Both the position numbers and the translations under genes were made by a program. A DNA stretch of 64,000 nt from Candidatus Epulonipiscium sp. GTDB lineage: Bacteria > Bacillota > Clostridia > Lachnospirales > Defluviitaleaceae. The notes below the pieces were generated by a model. It ran no database searches. It was given only the letters and a program-made list of their open reading frames with translations, and was not told the origin of the DNA. Positions 9,386 to 18,104 of this stretch are shown piece after piece; positions within the stretch are counted from its first letter, which is position 1, and the number at the start of each line of letters is the position of its first letter. The DNA lies in the NCBI GenBank assembly GCA_012519205.1, contig JAAYQR010000011.1, positions 1-64,000 of the forward strand, given 5' to 3'.

Positions 9386-10768
9386 ATGTCTTGTTTTTTG
9401 AAACTTTCAAATCAAGGTTTAGTGGTAGTCGATTATAGCCCAAGAAATGGCTTATATTATCAAACTTTCATGGAGGAAAAAGTATCCCGGCCAAATCTTT
9501 TACTATCAAATGGTTCCTATGAATATACCGCGCTTTTTGACGAAAATGATGACTTTCATGTTATAGCCAAAAATAATAGAAATCAGATTCTACATCTTAG
9601 ACAATCCTCTGACAAGATACTAAAGGATATTGTTTTAGATGATTCCAATAATGAATTTAAAATAAGCAACCTATCAGCCTTAGCTCTAAATAATCAGATT
9701 CATTTATTTTATTACGCGGATCATCCTTCTGAGCAAACTCCTGAACTTATTCATCATGTAATAAAGGAACCGCTTTCCACTCCCCAAACCCTAGGAACTC
9801 TTTATAGCCGTAATCTTAATTATGATTTAATCAAACATAAAAAGACCCTCATCCTGACCATGATTAATAAGGATGAGCAGGATTTTAGTATCAACGTTAA
9901 TTCCCTAGGCAATAACAAAGGACAATGGGAACATCTTTTTACTCCCGTTACTTCAGCATTTCCTATTACTTATTGTAAATTAACTGTTGATGCAAAAGGT
10001 CTATATCACTTAATCTATATCCAAGAACAATATGGTCAGTATCAGTTACTATATAAGTATATGAACAGAGAATGGTCTAAATCGGAGCTGTTATATTCCT
10101 GTGGTTACCCCTTTCAACCTGTTTTTTTAGTATACCGAGATTCGCTATGGATAAACTGGATTGAAAATAATATATGCAAGGCTATCTTATCAGTAGACGG
10201 AGGTGTTAGCTTTTCGGCACCTATTCATACCTCCATGCAGGACTCTGATATATCACTGCATTCCCTTAGCATCTGCCATGGACTAGAATCATCCCTTATT
10301 TGCAATCAGCTTTATGGTATAAGCAGTCCCATTCCTAAGTTTGCTGTTTTAAATAGTATGGATATGGATGGAATTCATTCTAATATATCTCCTAATACGG
10401 AACTTAAACTATACCTTAATAATATTAAAAATCAATTAAAGATTTCAGTTTCAAAAACAAAATTGGAGGAAGAAAACGCAACCCTTAAAGAACAATTGGA
10501 ATATCTAAATCAGATTCAATTAGAAATTACAGATAAATATAATGAACTGGCAGACCTTGCTACAAAAATACAGGATGAAGGAAAGAAATGGAGGAATTTA
10601 TACAATCAGTCCAAAAGTGAGATAGAATTCTATAAGAAAAGAGCCAAACAGCTAGAAAAGTCCATCGAGCTAAAAAAAGAAGTGGATACAACTGAAATAA
10701 TAGATGAAGAAGAAATGTCCCCTATGCCTACAAAAGATGAAGATACTAAGCTTGATAAAAAAATATAA
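9386..10768 (+). CDS. Asp-box (beta-propeller type) protein with C-terminal coiled coil, copy 1
   Basis: Uncharacterised protein of 460 residues without signal peptide. Residues 1-330 show repeated beta-strand patterns and one Asp-box (SVDGGVSFS, about 269-277). Asp-boxes are the sialidase/BNR hairpin that marks six- or seven-bladed propellers. From about 336 to 435 it is a highly charged coiled coil, ending in a Glu/Asp/Lys-rich tail. TAGGAGGTC provides the ribosome site. The next gene downstream is a paralogue with the same architecture and the Asp-box at the same place (about 279). It is divergent from the cysteine-rich gene, sharing a 154-base intergenic region. A structural or binding role is inferred and no catalytic residues are evident. 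Confidence 0.75.
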   Translation: MSCFLKLSNQGLVVVDYSPRNGLYYQTFMEEKVSRPNLLLSNGSYEYTALFDENDDFHVIAKNNRNQILHLRQSSDKILKDIVLDDSNNEFKISNLSALALNNQIHLFYYADHPSEQTPELIHHVIKEPLSTPQTLGTLYSRNLNYDLIKHKKTLILTMINKDEQDFSINVNSLGNNKGQWEHLFTPVTSAFPITYCKLTVDAKGLYHLIYIQEQYGQYQLLYKYMNREWSKSELLYSCGYPFQPVFLVYRDSLWINWIENNICKAILSVDGGVSFSAPIHTSMQDSDISLHSLSICHGLESSLICNQLYGISSPIPKFAVLNSMDMDGIHSNISPNTELKLYLNNIKNQLKISVSKTKLEEENATLKEQLEYLNQIQLEITDKYNELADLATKIQDEGKKWRNLYNQSKSEIEFYKKRAKQLEKSIELKKEVDTTEIIDEEEMSPMPTKDEDTKLDKKI

Positions 10769-10842
10769 CTGTCAAAGAATAGGTTGTACTATTATTCCAG
10801 TAAACAGAATATAATTAAATATCAAAGTATATTTGGGGAAGC

Positions 10843-10861
10843 GGGCGAACTCTGTTCGCCC
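10843..10861. repeat. palindrome GGGCGAAC-TCT-GTTCGCCC
   Basis: A perfect 8-bp inverted repeat lies between the two paralogous genes. A near copy occurs at 14081-14099 (GGGCGAAC-AAT-GTCCGCCC). Both lie between genes in AT-rich surroundings, which suggests a small dispersed palindromic repeat rather than an operator specific to this operon. No T-run follows, so it is not a good terminator. Confidence 0.6.
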
Positions 10862-10912
10862 TAAATAAAAATAGTTCGAACAGGCCCCGCTACCTAGGAA
10901 GGAAGATACAAA

Positions 10913-12421
10913 ATGATTAAAGAAAGAGTAAATTACTATGTTGTAAAACAAAATAAGGGTATCCTTTGGGCTTTTTTCCATGATTTTATCGATGGCATAT
11001 GTTGTATGACTTATACCTACGATAGTTGGTCTAAAAAACAAATAATTTTCAAGGAAGGAACCAAAAATTTTTCGGTATATCTAGATAATAAAGATATGAT
11101 TTACTTGTTTTGTCAAGATACTTCAGGAAATATCCTTTTATATCAGCATTCTCCAGATAAATGGGTATCTCAGATACTTTTATATAGTAAAACCGGCTTT
11201 TTAGATTCCCTTCATTTTGATGCTATTATTCAAGGAGATAATCTTTCTTTGTTTTATAATCTAAAAGACCCCAATAATCCCTCCCGCCATGCCTTAGTAC
11301 AGCAGGTATCCATTAAAAACGCCCAATGGAATGCACCTTCCCTTATAGACTACATTAAACCCCTCGAAAATCGACCTTTCTCGGTATATAAGGATTCTGT
11401 CGACAATATATTTCTTTTTTATCAAAAAGGTCAAAATAATTGCCAATTAGGATATAAAAAGCAACCTATAGAAACTGGGAGTTGGAGCGAATTTTATTCC
11501 TTTGCTATTAGTAGTATTTCCTATACTGATAACTCAATATTATTAAATAACAATACTATCCATAGCCTTTATATAAAACAGGAAAAACATTATTCTACTT
11601 TATTTTATAGACCTCAGCATGGGTTGGAATGGAAAGAACCCCAAAGGTTATTTGAAAAGCCAAATATCTCTTCCTGCTCCTTATTTATGATGGATAATCA
11701 TTTATGGGCTGCTTGGGTATGGGATGGAAAACTATATAGCAGTTATTCAACGGATTTTGGTAATAGCTTTTCGAGCCCTTCTATTCACCTTAGTGATTCT
11801 CAAGAAATACCTATTAAAACCCACTATCAAAGTAATTTTCATAATGAAAAAAAACACCTGTGTGCAAATGAAATATATATTTATTCACAAGACCAGATAA
11901 AATTCCTCATTATTCCTGATATTTTCCCAGCCTTAAGAGGAAATTCGATGCAATTTGAAGAAACCTTTGTTCCCGTTACTGAAAAGGTTGATACTTATCT
12001 AAATGAAATAAAATTTCATCTTAGCCAAGTTTACGAAGAGGTTTATCTATGTAAAAAACAATTAAGGGAAAAAGATAGCCAAATAGCCCAGTTAAAGTAT
12101 ACTCTTAAAGTAAAAAATCAAGATTTTTCGCAAACTACATATGAATTTCGCAAATCTGAAGAAGGTCAAAAAAATGAGCTTTTAGCCTTAAAGGAAAGAA
12201 CCAAAAGCTTAGAGAAAAAACTTAAAGAAAGAGATGATGATATAAAAGTATTAGAAGAAAAAATTGTTGCCCAAAAAAAGGGTATAAATATATTAAAACA
12301 AGAACTAGAGCTTAGAAAAGCCCCGCTTATTATTACAACCGATGAAAACAATGAAACCAAGCGAAATAAGACATCACTTTTAAAAAGATTGTTCAATTTC
12401 GAAGAAGAACATACTAATTAA
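10913..12421 (+). CDS. Asp-box (beta-propeller type) protein with C-terminal coiled coil, copy 2
   Basis: Uncharacterised protein of 502 residues, paralogous to the upstream gene. It has a beta-rich region of about 350 residues with one Asp-box (STDFGNSF, from about 279) and frequent aromatic repeats such as LFYRPQHGLEW. A long charged coiled coil follows (about 358-480) and a basic tail (KRNKTSLLKRLF). There is no signal peptide. AGGAAGG precedes the ATG. The 144-base gap to copy 1 holds a palindrome but no clear terminator, so cotranscription is possible. Its last eight bases overlap tail-to-tail with the convergent C_GCAxxG_C_C gene. The two copies diverge strongly in sequence but keep the same layout, pointing to an old duplication. 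Confidence 0.75.
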   Translation: MIKERVNYYVVKQNKGILWAFFHDFIDGICCMTYTYDSWSKKQIIFKEGTKNFSVYLDNKDMIYLFCQDTSGNILLYQHSPDKWVSQILLYSKTGFLDSLHFDAIIQGDNLSLFYNLKDPNNPSRHALVQQVSIKNAQWNAPSLIDYIKPLENRPFSVYKDSVDNIFLFYQKGQNNCQLGYKKQPIETGSWSEFYSFAISSISYTDNSILLNNNTIHSLYIKQEKHYSTLFYRPQHGLEWKEPQRLFEKPNISSCSLFMMDNHLWAAWVWDGKLYSSYSTDFGNSFSSPSIHLSDSQEIPIKTHYQSNFHNEKKHLCANEIYIYSQDQIKFLIIPDIFPALRGNSMQFEETFVPVTEKVDTYLNEIKFHLSQVYEEVYLCKKQLREKDSQIAQLKYTLKVKNQDFSQTTYEFRKSEEGQKNELLALKERTKSLEKKLKERDDDIKVLEEKIVAQKKGINILKQELELRKAPLIITTDENNETKRNKTSLLKRLFNFEEEHTN

Positions 12422-12797
12422 GAGCCTTTTCTTCATTTTCAATAAGTTTTTCTATTAGGTATGCCGCCTCACCTATTATATAACTGCAGTTATTTTGACA
12501 ATCTCTTAGTTTTCTTAGCTGGCTGCAATTAACTGCCTTATAATTACTTTGAAATGTGTCAATAAAGCGAATCCTCAACCTCCTTACAGTTCTTTCATCA
12601 AAGAGCAATCCAAAAACCATGGTAGCGGCAGAAATAAGGTTACAAGTGCCGCCAATGCCTAATCCAACATTTAAACCTTTGCATAAATCATAACACTCCT
12701 TAGGGATGTCCAAATTATAACGTTCTTCTGCAGCCTTTATAATGCATTGGGTACAATTATATCCTCTTAAATAGTAATATACCGATCTTTTTCTCAT
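12414..12797 (-). CDS. C_GCAxxG_C_C family probable redox protein
   Basis: Protein of 127 residues matching the C_GCAxxG_C_C family of putative redox-active or iron-sulfur-binding small proteins. The family cysteines appear in order: GYNCTQCIIKAAEE (about 12-25), CYDLC (about 37), GTCNLISAATMVFGLL (about 50-65) and NCSQLR (about 89), with extra cysteines in DCQNNCSY. The central glycine-rich stretch is GLNVGLGIGGTC. AAAGGAGGT precedes the ATG. In some family members the domain follows a membrane or oxidoreductase partner; here it stands alone and its partner is unknown. It ends convergently with copy 2 of the Asp-box proteins. Confidence 0.8.
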   Translation of the reverse strand: MRKRSVYYYLRGYNCTQCIIKAAEERYNLDIPKECYDLCKGLNVGLGIGGTCNLISAATMVFGLLFDERTVRRLRIRFIDTFQSNYKAVNCSQLRKLRDCQNNCSYIIGEAAYLIEKLIENEEKALN

Positions 12798-12855
12798 AAA
12801 TACAACCTCCTTTCTTCATTATATGAAAAAAAAGGAGGTTTGCTTACTTTTCATA

Positions 12856-13296
12856 TTATTTTTTTACAATTTTCACTGCTGCCGGACGATAATTTTGGCT
12901 TTGCCATCTTTTTTCTCTTAAACGAATCCATAGATAAGAAATAGCCATAAATATAAAACCACTGACTATCCCTGCGGGTTCTTGTATGTTTTCGTAACCC
13001 AAATATATGGAACCATAATACCCTAGGAAAAAGCCAATAAACAATGACATCAAAGGTATTCCATACATAATAAATGTAGCCTTAAGAAAGTCCGAATACT
13101 CCAAATCAATTTCTACCCAATCCCCTATCTTTGCACTACACAAATTATCAGCCTCTAATATCATTTCCTCGGCTTTATATCCATGGGTGCAGGCACCACA
13201 TTTTTGGCAAGCCTCATTTCTTATCATGCTTACACTAATGAACTTTTCCCGTACATCAATTACTTTTCCGATTTCTCCTTTTTCTAATTCTTTCAT
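12856..13296 (-). CDS. RseC/SoxR-reducing system family protein
   Basis: Protein of 146 residues of the RseC (SoxR-reducing system) family. The N-terminal part is a small beta domain (GEIGKVIDVREKFISV) with a conserved cysteine set (CQKCGAC, about 30-36, and a later Cys near 52). Two membrane segments follow (about 73-92 and 105-123) and a basic C-terminus. In other bacteria such proteins act with the Rnf electron-transport complex. In Clostridia they are common, but their role is not settled. The gene is 16 bases downstream of tcdA on the same strand, so they are probably cotranscribed. Confidence 0.85.
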   Translation of the reverse strand: MKELEKGEIGKVIDVREKFISVSMIRNEACQKCGACTHGYKAEEMILEADNLCSAKIGDWVEIDLEYSDFLKATFIMYGIPLMSLFIGFFLGYYGSIYLGYENIQEPAGIVSGFIFMAISYLWIRLREKRWQSQNYRPAAVKIVKK

Positions 13297-13311
13297 ACCA
13301 TACCGCCTTTA

Positions 13312-14049
13312 CTATCTATTAGAAATCAAATCTTTAAGGACTTCACCGGCAATAATCAACCCCGCAACAGACGGGACAAAAGAAACACTTCCTGGAATTC
13401 GCCTTTTACTTATAGGATTTTGATGTGAATCCCTAAGGGCTAATTCATCGTCTTCTTTCGGCATGATAGGAGATTCCTTTGAATATACCACCTTTAAAGT
13501 ATCGATTCCCCTGCCTCTTAATTCTTTTCGCATTATCTTTGCCAAGGGACAGATAGAGGTATTATATATATCATCCACTTCAAATCTTGTGGGGTCTAGC
13601 TTATTTCCTGCTCCCAAACAACTTATAATCGGTATATTTCTTTTTTTTGCCTGAAGTACCAATTCTATTTTCCCGGTTACTGTATCGATGGCATCTACTA
13701 TATAATCACAATCTTCATCGATAATCTTATCAGAAGTTTCCGGGAGAAAAAAGGTTTGATGAGTTATTACTTCTACTTTAGGATTTATTTCTAATATACG
13801 ATTTTTCATTACTTCTACCTTAGGTTGACCCACGGTTTTAGTAGTGGCATGGAGTTGACGGTTGATATTAGTAATACAAACCGTATCGTTGTCTACTAGA
13901 ATAAATTTACCAATACCCGAACGGGCTAAACCTTCTACTACGTAACTTCCTACTCCCCCTACACCAAATACGGCAACCTTACTCTTATACAATTTTTCCA
14001 TTGCTCCCTGTCCTAAAAGAAGCTCGGTTCTTGAAAATGGATGTAGCAT
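13312..14049 (-). CDS. tcdA: tRNA threonylcarbamoyladenosine dehydratase
   Basis: E1-like (ThiF/MoeB/HesA superfamily) enzyme of 245 residues. The nucleotide-binding loop AVFGVGGVGSYVVEGLARSG lies near residue 27, followed by DNDTVCITNINRQ and DAIDTVTGKIELV. TcdA uses ATP to convert t6A at position 37 of ANN-decoding tRNAs to the cyclic form ct6A. The N-terminus (HPFSRTELLLGQGAMEKL) and the internal CLGAGNKLDPTRFEVDDI stretch are diagnostic of TcdA rather than ThiF or MoeB. AAGGAGACAAGAT precedes the ATG. As in Bacillus, it lies near the aspS-hisS block. Confidence 0.93.
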   Translation of the reverse strand: MLHPFSRTELLLGQGAMEKLYKSKVAVFGVGGVGSYVVEGLARSGIGKFILVDNDTVCITNINRQLHATTKTVGQPKVEVMKNRILEINPKVEVITHQTFFLPETSDKIIDEDCDYIVDAIDTVTGKIELVLQAKKRNIPIISCLGAGNKLDPTRFEVDDIYNTSICPLAKIMRKELRGRGIDTLKVVYSKESPIMPKEDDELALRDSHQNPISKRRIPGSVSFVPSVAGLIIAGEVLKDLISNR

Positions 14050-14080
14050 ATCTTGTCTCCTTACTCATTAAAAAAATTAT

Positions 14081-14100
14081 GGGCGAACAATGTCCGCCCC
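14081..14100. repeat. palindromic repeat related to 10843-10861
   Basis: GGGCGAAC-AAT-GTCCGCCC, an imperfect palindrome just upstream of tcdA, closely matches the one at 10843-10861. It is flanked by an A-run on its left. It probably belongs to a dispersed intergenic repeat family; only a genome-wide count would confirm that. Confidence 0.5.
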
Positions 14101-14144
14101 TAATTTTATTCTACTATTTCAATGTTTCTTTGTCAATTATAGAC

Positions 14145-14786
14145 TTATTGAGATTTTCTACCTTTTACCACTATGAAAAGACCGATAAATATTAAGATAA
14201 CGGGGATTAATTTTGGCATAAATCTTACAATAAAACCTGCAGAAACACCGGCAAAAAACATAAAACCAAATAAGAGCAATATTCCTCCAGGAATAAGAGG
14301 CCATTTTCCTATTTTAGGATATCCTAAAATATACATTGATACAAATGATGCCCCCATACTTCCAAAAAATACTGCAGGAACCATCATTCCACGCGCTATT
14401 CCACTTATTATTAAAAAGACAAATATGCCAAACCAAATCAAAATCGAAGCAGGAACCAAAAGCCCTATATTCCTTTTTGAAAAATACAAGACCATAAAAA
14501 TGATTCCCGGCATAATAAAGACTGAAGGTGCTATAAATGTAGCTGTATTAATGTGAATGTTAGGAAAGACCCCTAAGATGCCAAAAAAACCAGTGATTGT
14601 TCCTACTACCAATGCCCAAGTTTCTTTTTTTGTGTAATAGAGCAAAATCAATGCCGTGGCCACAAATAATAGCAATAAGTTATTTGCATTAATAAATGGC
14701 AGACGAATCCACTGATTTACTAAAGAAAACAACCCTATCACCACTATAATAATTCCGATTAATGTCCTATTCTTTTTATTACTCAT
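14145..14786 (-). CDS. multi-spanning membrane protein of unknown function
   Basis: Protein of 213 residues made almost entirely of hydrophobic segments (about seven) with short basic loops. It starts with SNKKNRTLIGIIIVVIGL and ends in GLFIVVKGRKSQ. Several segments share a pattern of Gly/Pro-Phe pairs (IPGGILLLFGFMFF, MPKLIPVILIFIGL), as in small membrane proteins related to LiaF-type or DUF5668-like sensors, but I cannot assign a family. ATAGGAGGAGTAAAGT is a strong ribosome site. The gene lies between aspS and tcdA on the same strand but after the aspS terminator, so it is its own unit. Confidence 0.7.
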   Translation of the reverse strand: MSNKKNRTLIGIIIVVIGLFSLVNQWIRLPFINANNLLLLFVATALILLYYTKKETWALVVGTITGFFGILGVFPNIHINTATFIAPSVFIMPGIIFMVLYFSKRNIGLLVPASILIWFGIFVFLIISGIARGMMVPAVFFGSMGASFVSMYILGYPKIGKWPLIPGGILLLFGFMFFAGVSAGFIVRFMPKLIPVILIFIGLFIVVKGRKSQ

Positions 14787-14890
14787 ACTTTACTCCTCCT
14801 ATATTGCCACACTTTTTTGTTGTCGTGTAATCCTTTATCTATATATACTTCATTCCAATGAAAAAGTCTGCTTCATATAAAAAAATATAA

Positions 14891-14921
14891 AAATGATTCT
14901 CTCTATGAGAGAATCATTTTT
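14891..14921 (-). terminator. terminator of the hisS-aspS operon
   Basis: The inverted repeat AAATGATTCTCTC / GAGAGAATCATTT, with T- and A-rich flanks, overlaps the aspS stop codon. It ends the hisS-aspS transcript. Confidence 0.75.
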
Positions 14922-16701
14922 ATTTCAAATCAACCTTTAATCCCAATTCATCCAATTGTTTCTCGGAAACCTTTCCCGGCGCTTCTGTCATTGGACAAGA
15001 GGCATCCTTTACCTTAGGGAAGGCTATTACATCTCTGATACTGTCTTCCTCAGCCATAAGCATAACCATTCTATCAAGGCCGTAGGCTAATCCTCCATGA
15101 GGTGGTACTCCGTATTTGAATGCATTAAGTAAGAATCCGAAGTTCTTATAAGCCGCCTCTTTAGTAAATCCTAGGACAGAAAACATCTTCTCCTGAATAT
15201 CTGTTTGATTGATGCGGATACTTCCTCCACCTAATTCCACCCCGTTAAGGCAGATATCATAGGCCTTTGCCCGTACCTTGCCTGGGTCTGTATCTAAAAG
15301 TTTAATATCTTCATCCATTGGCATTGTAAATGGATGATGCTTAGCCACAAATCTTTTTTCTTCTTCATCCCACTCAAGAAGTGGGAACTCAGTTATCCAT
15401 ACAAAGTTAAAATCACCTTTTTCCGTAAGTTCCAAGCGTTTTGCTACTTCTAAACGAAGATTTCCCAAGGCATCATATACAACTGAATTTTTATCTGCAC
15501 AAAACAATAAGAGATCTCCATTTTCTGCATCCATAATCTCTAAAATAGCCTTGGTAGTATCTTCTGACAGAAATTTTGTAAAACTTGACTTAAGGTTTCC
15601 ATCTTCTCCAAGGGAAATCCATGCTATTCCCTTTGCTCCATAGGTTTTCCCTACCTCAACTAAGGAATCTACCTGCTTTCTTGGGAAGTTTCCACAACCC
15701 TTGGCATTTATTCCCCTCACGCTCCCGCCATTTTGGATTGCTCCTTCAAATACTTTAAAACCGCTATCTTTAACCACTTCAGAAATATCCGTAAGCTCAA
15801 TACCAAAACGGATATCAGGTTTATCACTACCAAATCTATCCATAGCTTTTTGATAAGTCAACCTTGGAATGGGCAATGGAATGTCTATCCCTATAGCATC
15901 CTTAAATACCTTTTTGAGAAGTCTTTCATTAATATCTATAACATCCTCCACTTGCACAAAGGATAATTCCATATCAATTTGTGTAAACTCAGGCTGTCTA
16001 TCAGCTCTTAAGTCCTCATCCCTAAAACATTTTACAATTTGGAAATACCTATCAAAACCTGACACCATTAAAAGTTGCTTAAAAGTTTGTGGAGATTGTG
16101 GAAGGGCGTAGAAATCTCCTTGATGAATACGGCTTGGTACTAAGTAATCCCTTGCTCCTTCCGGAGTGCTCCTAGCAAGCATAGGGGTTTCTATTTCTAG
16201 AAAACCTTCATTGTCTAAAAAAGTCCTTACAGATTGTGCGACCCTATGCCTAAGCATAAGATTTTTTTGTAAATCGGGTCTCCTAAGGTCCAGATACCGA
16301 TATCTAAGACGAAGATCCTCTTTTACTGAGCTATTTTCTTCTATGGCAAAGGGTGGAGTTTCTGCTTCGGAAAGTATAAGAAGTTCTGTTGCTATAATTT
16401 CTACATATCCCGTTTCTATATTAGGATTAATGCTCTCCCTTTTACGAACCTTCCCCCTTACTCCTATTACAAATTCACTTCTTAGGGTTTCTGCCTTTCT
16501 AAAGCCCTCTTCGTTTATATCGTTTTCATCAAAAACAACTTGTAAAATTCCACTTCTATCTCTTAAATCTATAAATATTAAACTGCCTAAATTTCTTCTT
16601 TTTTGTACCCACCCCATTACTACTACTTCTTCGCCAATAAAATTTTCTTTTACTTGGGTACAGTAGTGGGTTCTCTTTAGACCTACCATTGATTCTCCCA
16701 T
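14920..16701 (-). CDS. aspS: aspartyl-tRNA synthetase
   Basis: Class II aminoacyl-tRNA synthetase of 593 residues, the normal bacterial length. An N-terminal OB-fold anticodon-binding domain (about 1-110, VVVMGWVQKRRNLGSLIF) is followed by motif 2 (FRDEDLRADRQPEFTQID), a GAD insertion domain (about 280-420) and motif 3 (GGLAYGLDRMVMLM). It charges tRNA-Asp in the cytoplasm. I place the start at ATG 16701, six bases after AGGAGG. An in-frame TTG at 16719 would put the ribosome site inside the gene. It is the second gene of the T-box-controlled operon, 94 bases after hisS. Confidence 0.96.
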   Translation of the reverse strand: MGESMVGLKRTHYCTQVKENFIGEEVVVMGWVQKRRNLGSLIFIDLRDRSGILQVVFDENDINEEGFRKAETLRSEFVIGVRGKVRKRESINPNIETGYVEIIATELLILSEAETPPFAIEENSSVKEDLRLRYRYLDLRRPDLQKNLMLRHRVAQSVRTFLDNEGFLEIETPMLARSTPEGARDYLVPSRIHQGDFYALPQSPQTFKQLLMVSGFDRYFQIVKCFRDEDLRADRQPEFTQIDMELSFVQVEDVIDINERLLKKVFKDAIGIDIPLPIPRLTYQKAMDRFGSDKPDIRFGIELTDISEVVKDSGFKVFEGAIQNGGSVRGINAKGCGNFPRKQVDSLVEVGKTYGAKGIAWISLGEDGNLKSSFTKFLSEDTTKAILEIMDAENGDLLLFCADKNSVVYDALGNLRLEVAKRLELTEKGDFNFVWITEFPLLEWDEEEKRFVAKHHPFTMPMDEDIKLLDTDPGKVRAKAYDICLNGVELGGGSIRINQTDIQEKMFSVLGFTKEAAYKNFGFLLNAFKYGVPPHGGLAYGLDRMVMLMAEEDSIRDVIAFPKVKDASCPMTEAPGKVSEKQLDELGLKVDLK

Positions 16702-16795
16702 ACATATCCTCCTAATCAATTCAATATTACAGGTTAGCGTGAAAATCGCTCCTACTTAAAATATTCACATCTCTATAACACAACCGCTATTGTTT

Positions 16796-18055
16796 TCATA
16801 GCAATGATACAAGAATGCTTACTATATTCGAAATCTCTACTTCTATTTGTTCTTTTGTTTGCATGTTTTTAATAACTGCTTTCCCCGTATTTATCTCATC
16901 ATCCCCAAGAATCATAGAGTATTTTGCTCCTATTTTATCCGCATATTTCATTTGGGCCTTAACACTTTTATTAAAATGATCTGCTTCAGCTGAGATTCCC
17001 TCTTTTCGAAGTTTATACACTAAGCTGTGGGCTTTAAGTTTAGCCACATCACCTATGGAACCTATAAATATATCTTTTTTCTGTAGGTAATCCTTTTTTC
17101 CGTTTTCAGCTTCAATAACCATCATAAGTCTTTCAAGTCCCACAGCAAATCCAACTGCCGGGGTGGGAGAGCCTCCTAGTTCTTCTACTAGATTGTTGTA
17201 TCTCCCTCCCCCACAGATTGTCCCTTGCGCCCCTATATCTGTAGAAATAAACTCAAATACCGTTCTTGTATAATAGTCTAGCCCTCTTACAATACCAGGA
17301 TCTACGGTATATTCGATACCTATTTCATGAAGTAGGCTTTTAACCGTTTCAAAATGGCCTCTGCATTCTTCTCCTAAAGTCTCTAATACTGTTGGAGCTT
17401 TAGATACTATTTGTTTACAGGTTTCATTTTTGCAATCTAGAACCCTTAGGGGGTTTTTTTCAAATCTTTCTTGGCAGGTACTACAAAGGGTATTTAGATT
17501 TTCCCCAAGATATGTCCTTAATTTTTCATTATAGTTCTTACGACAACTTGGGCCTCCTAAACTGTTTATATGGAGTTTTACTTTAGATATACCCATACGG
17601 GCTAAGAGTTCTGCAGCAACAGTAATAACCTCGACATCAGCGGTCGGAGATTCTGCTCCCAACATTTCAATCCCGAATTGGTGGAACTGTCTCATTCGTC
17701 CCGCTTGGGGTTTTTCGTACCTAAAAGCTGGGGTAATATAATACAGTCTTGTAGGTTGGGCATTCGCATACATCTTCTGCTCTAGGTATGACCTTACCGC
17801 CCCTGCTGTTCCTTCAGGCTTTAGGGTAATGTTGCGACCCTTTTTATCCTGAAAACTGTACATTTCTTTTTGTACTATATCCGTTGTTTCTCCTACACCC
17901 CTTTGGAAAAGCTCTGTATGTTCAAATATAGGGGTTCTGATTTCTTGATATCCGAAATCACTGCATAAATTTCTAATATTGTTTTCTGCTTCCTGCCATG
18001 CCTTTATTTCATCGCCGAAAAAGTCTTTGGTTCCTCTGGGAGCCTTTGTTAACAT
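16796..18055 (-). CDS. hisS: histidyl-tRNA synthetase
   Basis: Class II synthetase of 419 residues. Motif 1 is in the N-terminal APRGTKDFFGDE region. Motif 2 is RYEKPQAGRMRQFHQFGIE, and the histidine-specific signatures are GLDYYTRTVFE and GGGRYNNLVEELGG. A C-terminal anticodon-binding domain covers about 330-415. It charges tRNA-His. AGGAGGAAGGAT precedes the ATG. It is the first gene of the operon behind the T-box leader, so its expression should follow the charging state of the tRNA read by that leader. Confidence 0.96.
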   Translation of the reverse strand: MLTKAPRGTKDFFGDEIKAWQEAENNIRNLCSDFGYQEIRTPIFEHTELFQRGVGETTDIVQKEMYSFQDKKGRNITLKPEGTAGAVRSYLEQKMYANAQPTRLYYITPAFRYEKPQAGRMRQFHQFGIEMLGAESPTADVEVITVAAELLARMGISKVKLHINSLGGPSCRKNYNEKLRTYLGENLNTLCSTCQERFEKNPLRVLDCKNETCKQIVSKAPTVLETLGEECRGHFETVKSLLHEIGIEYTVDPGIVRGLDYYTRTVFEFISTDIGAQGTICGGGRYNNLVEELGGSPTPAVGFAVGLERLMMVIEAENGKKDYLQKKDIFIGSIGDVAKLKAHSLVYKLRKEGISAEADHFNKSVKAQMKYADKIGAKYSMILGDDEINTGKAVIKNMQTKEQIEVEISNIVSILVSLL

Positions 18056-18104
18056 ATCCTTCCTCCTTTTGCCTTATAAATTTAGCTATACTGCATTGTT
18101 TGCA

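Noticed and set aside
14787-14919. 6S RNA near aspS-tcdA, as in Bacillus subtilis
   Set aside because: The gap of 133 bases holds only a terminator and promoter-like sequence; there is no room for a 6S RNA fold.
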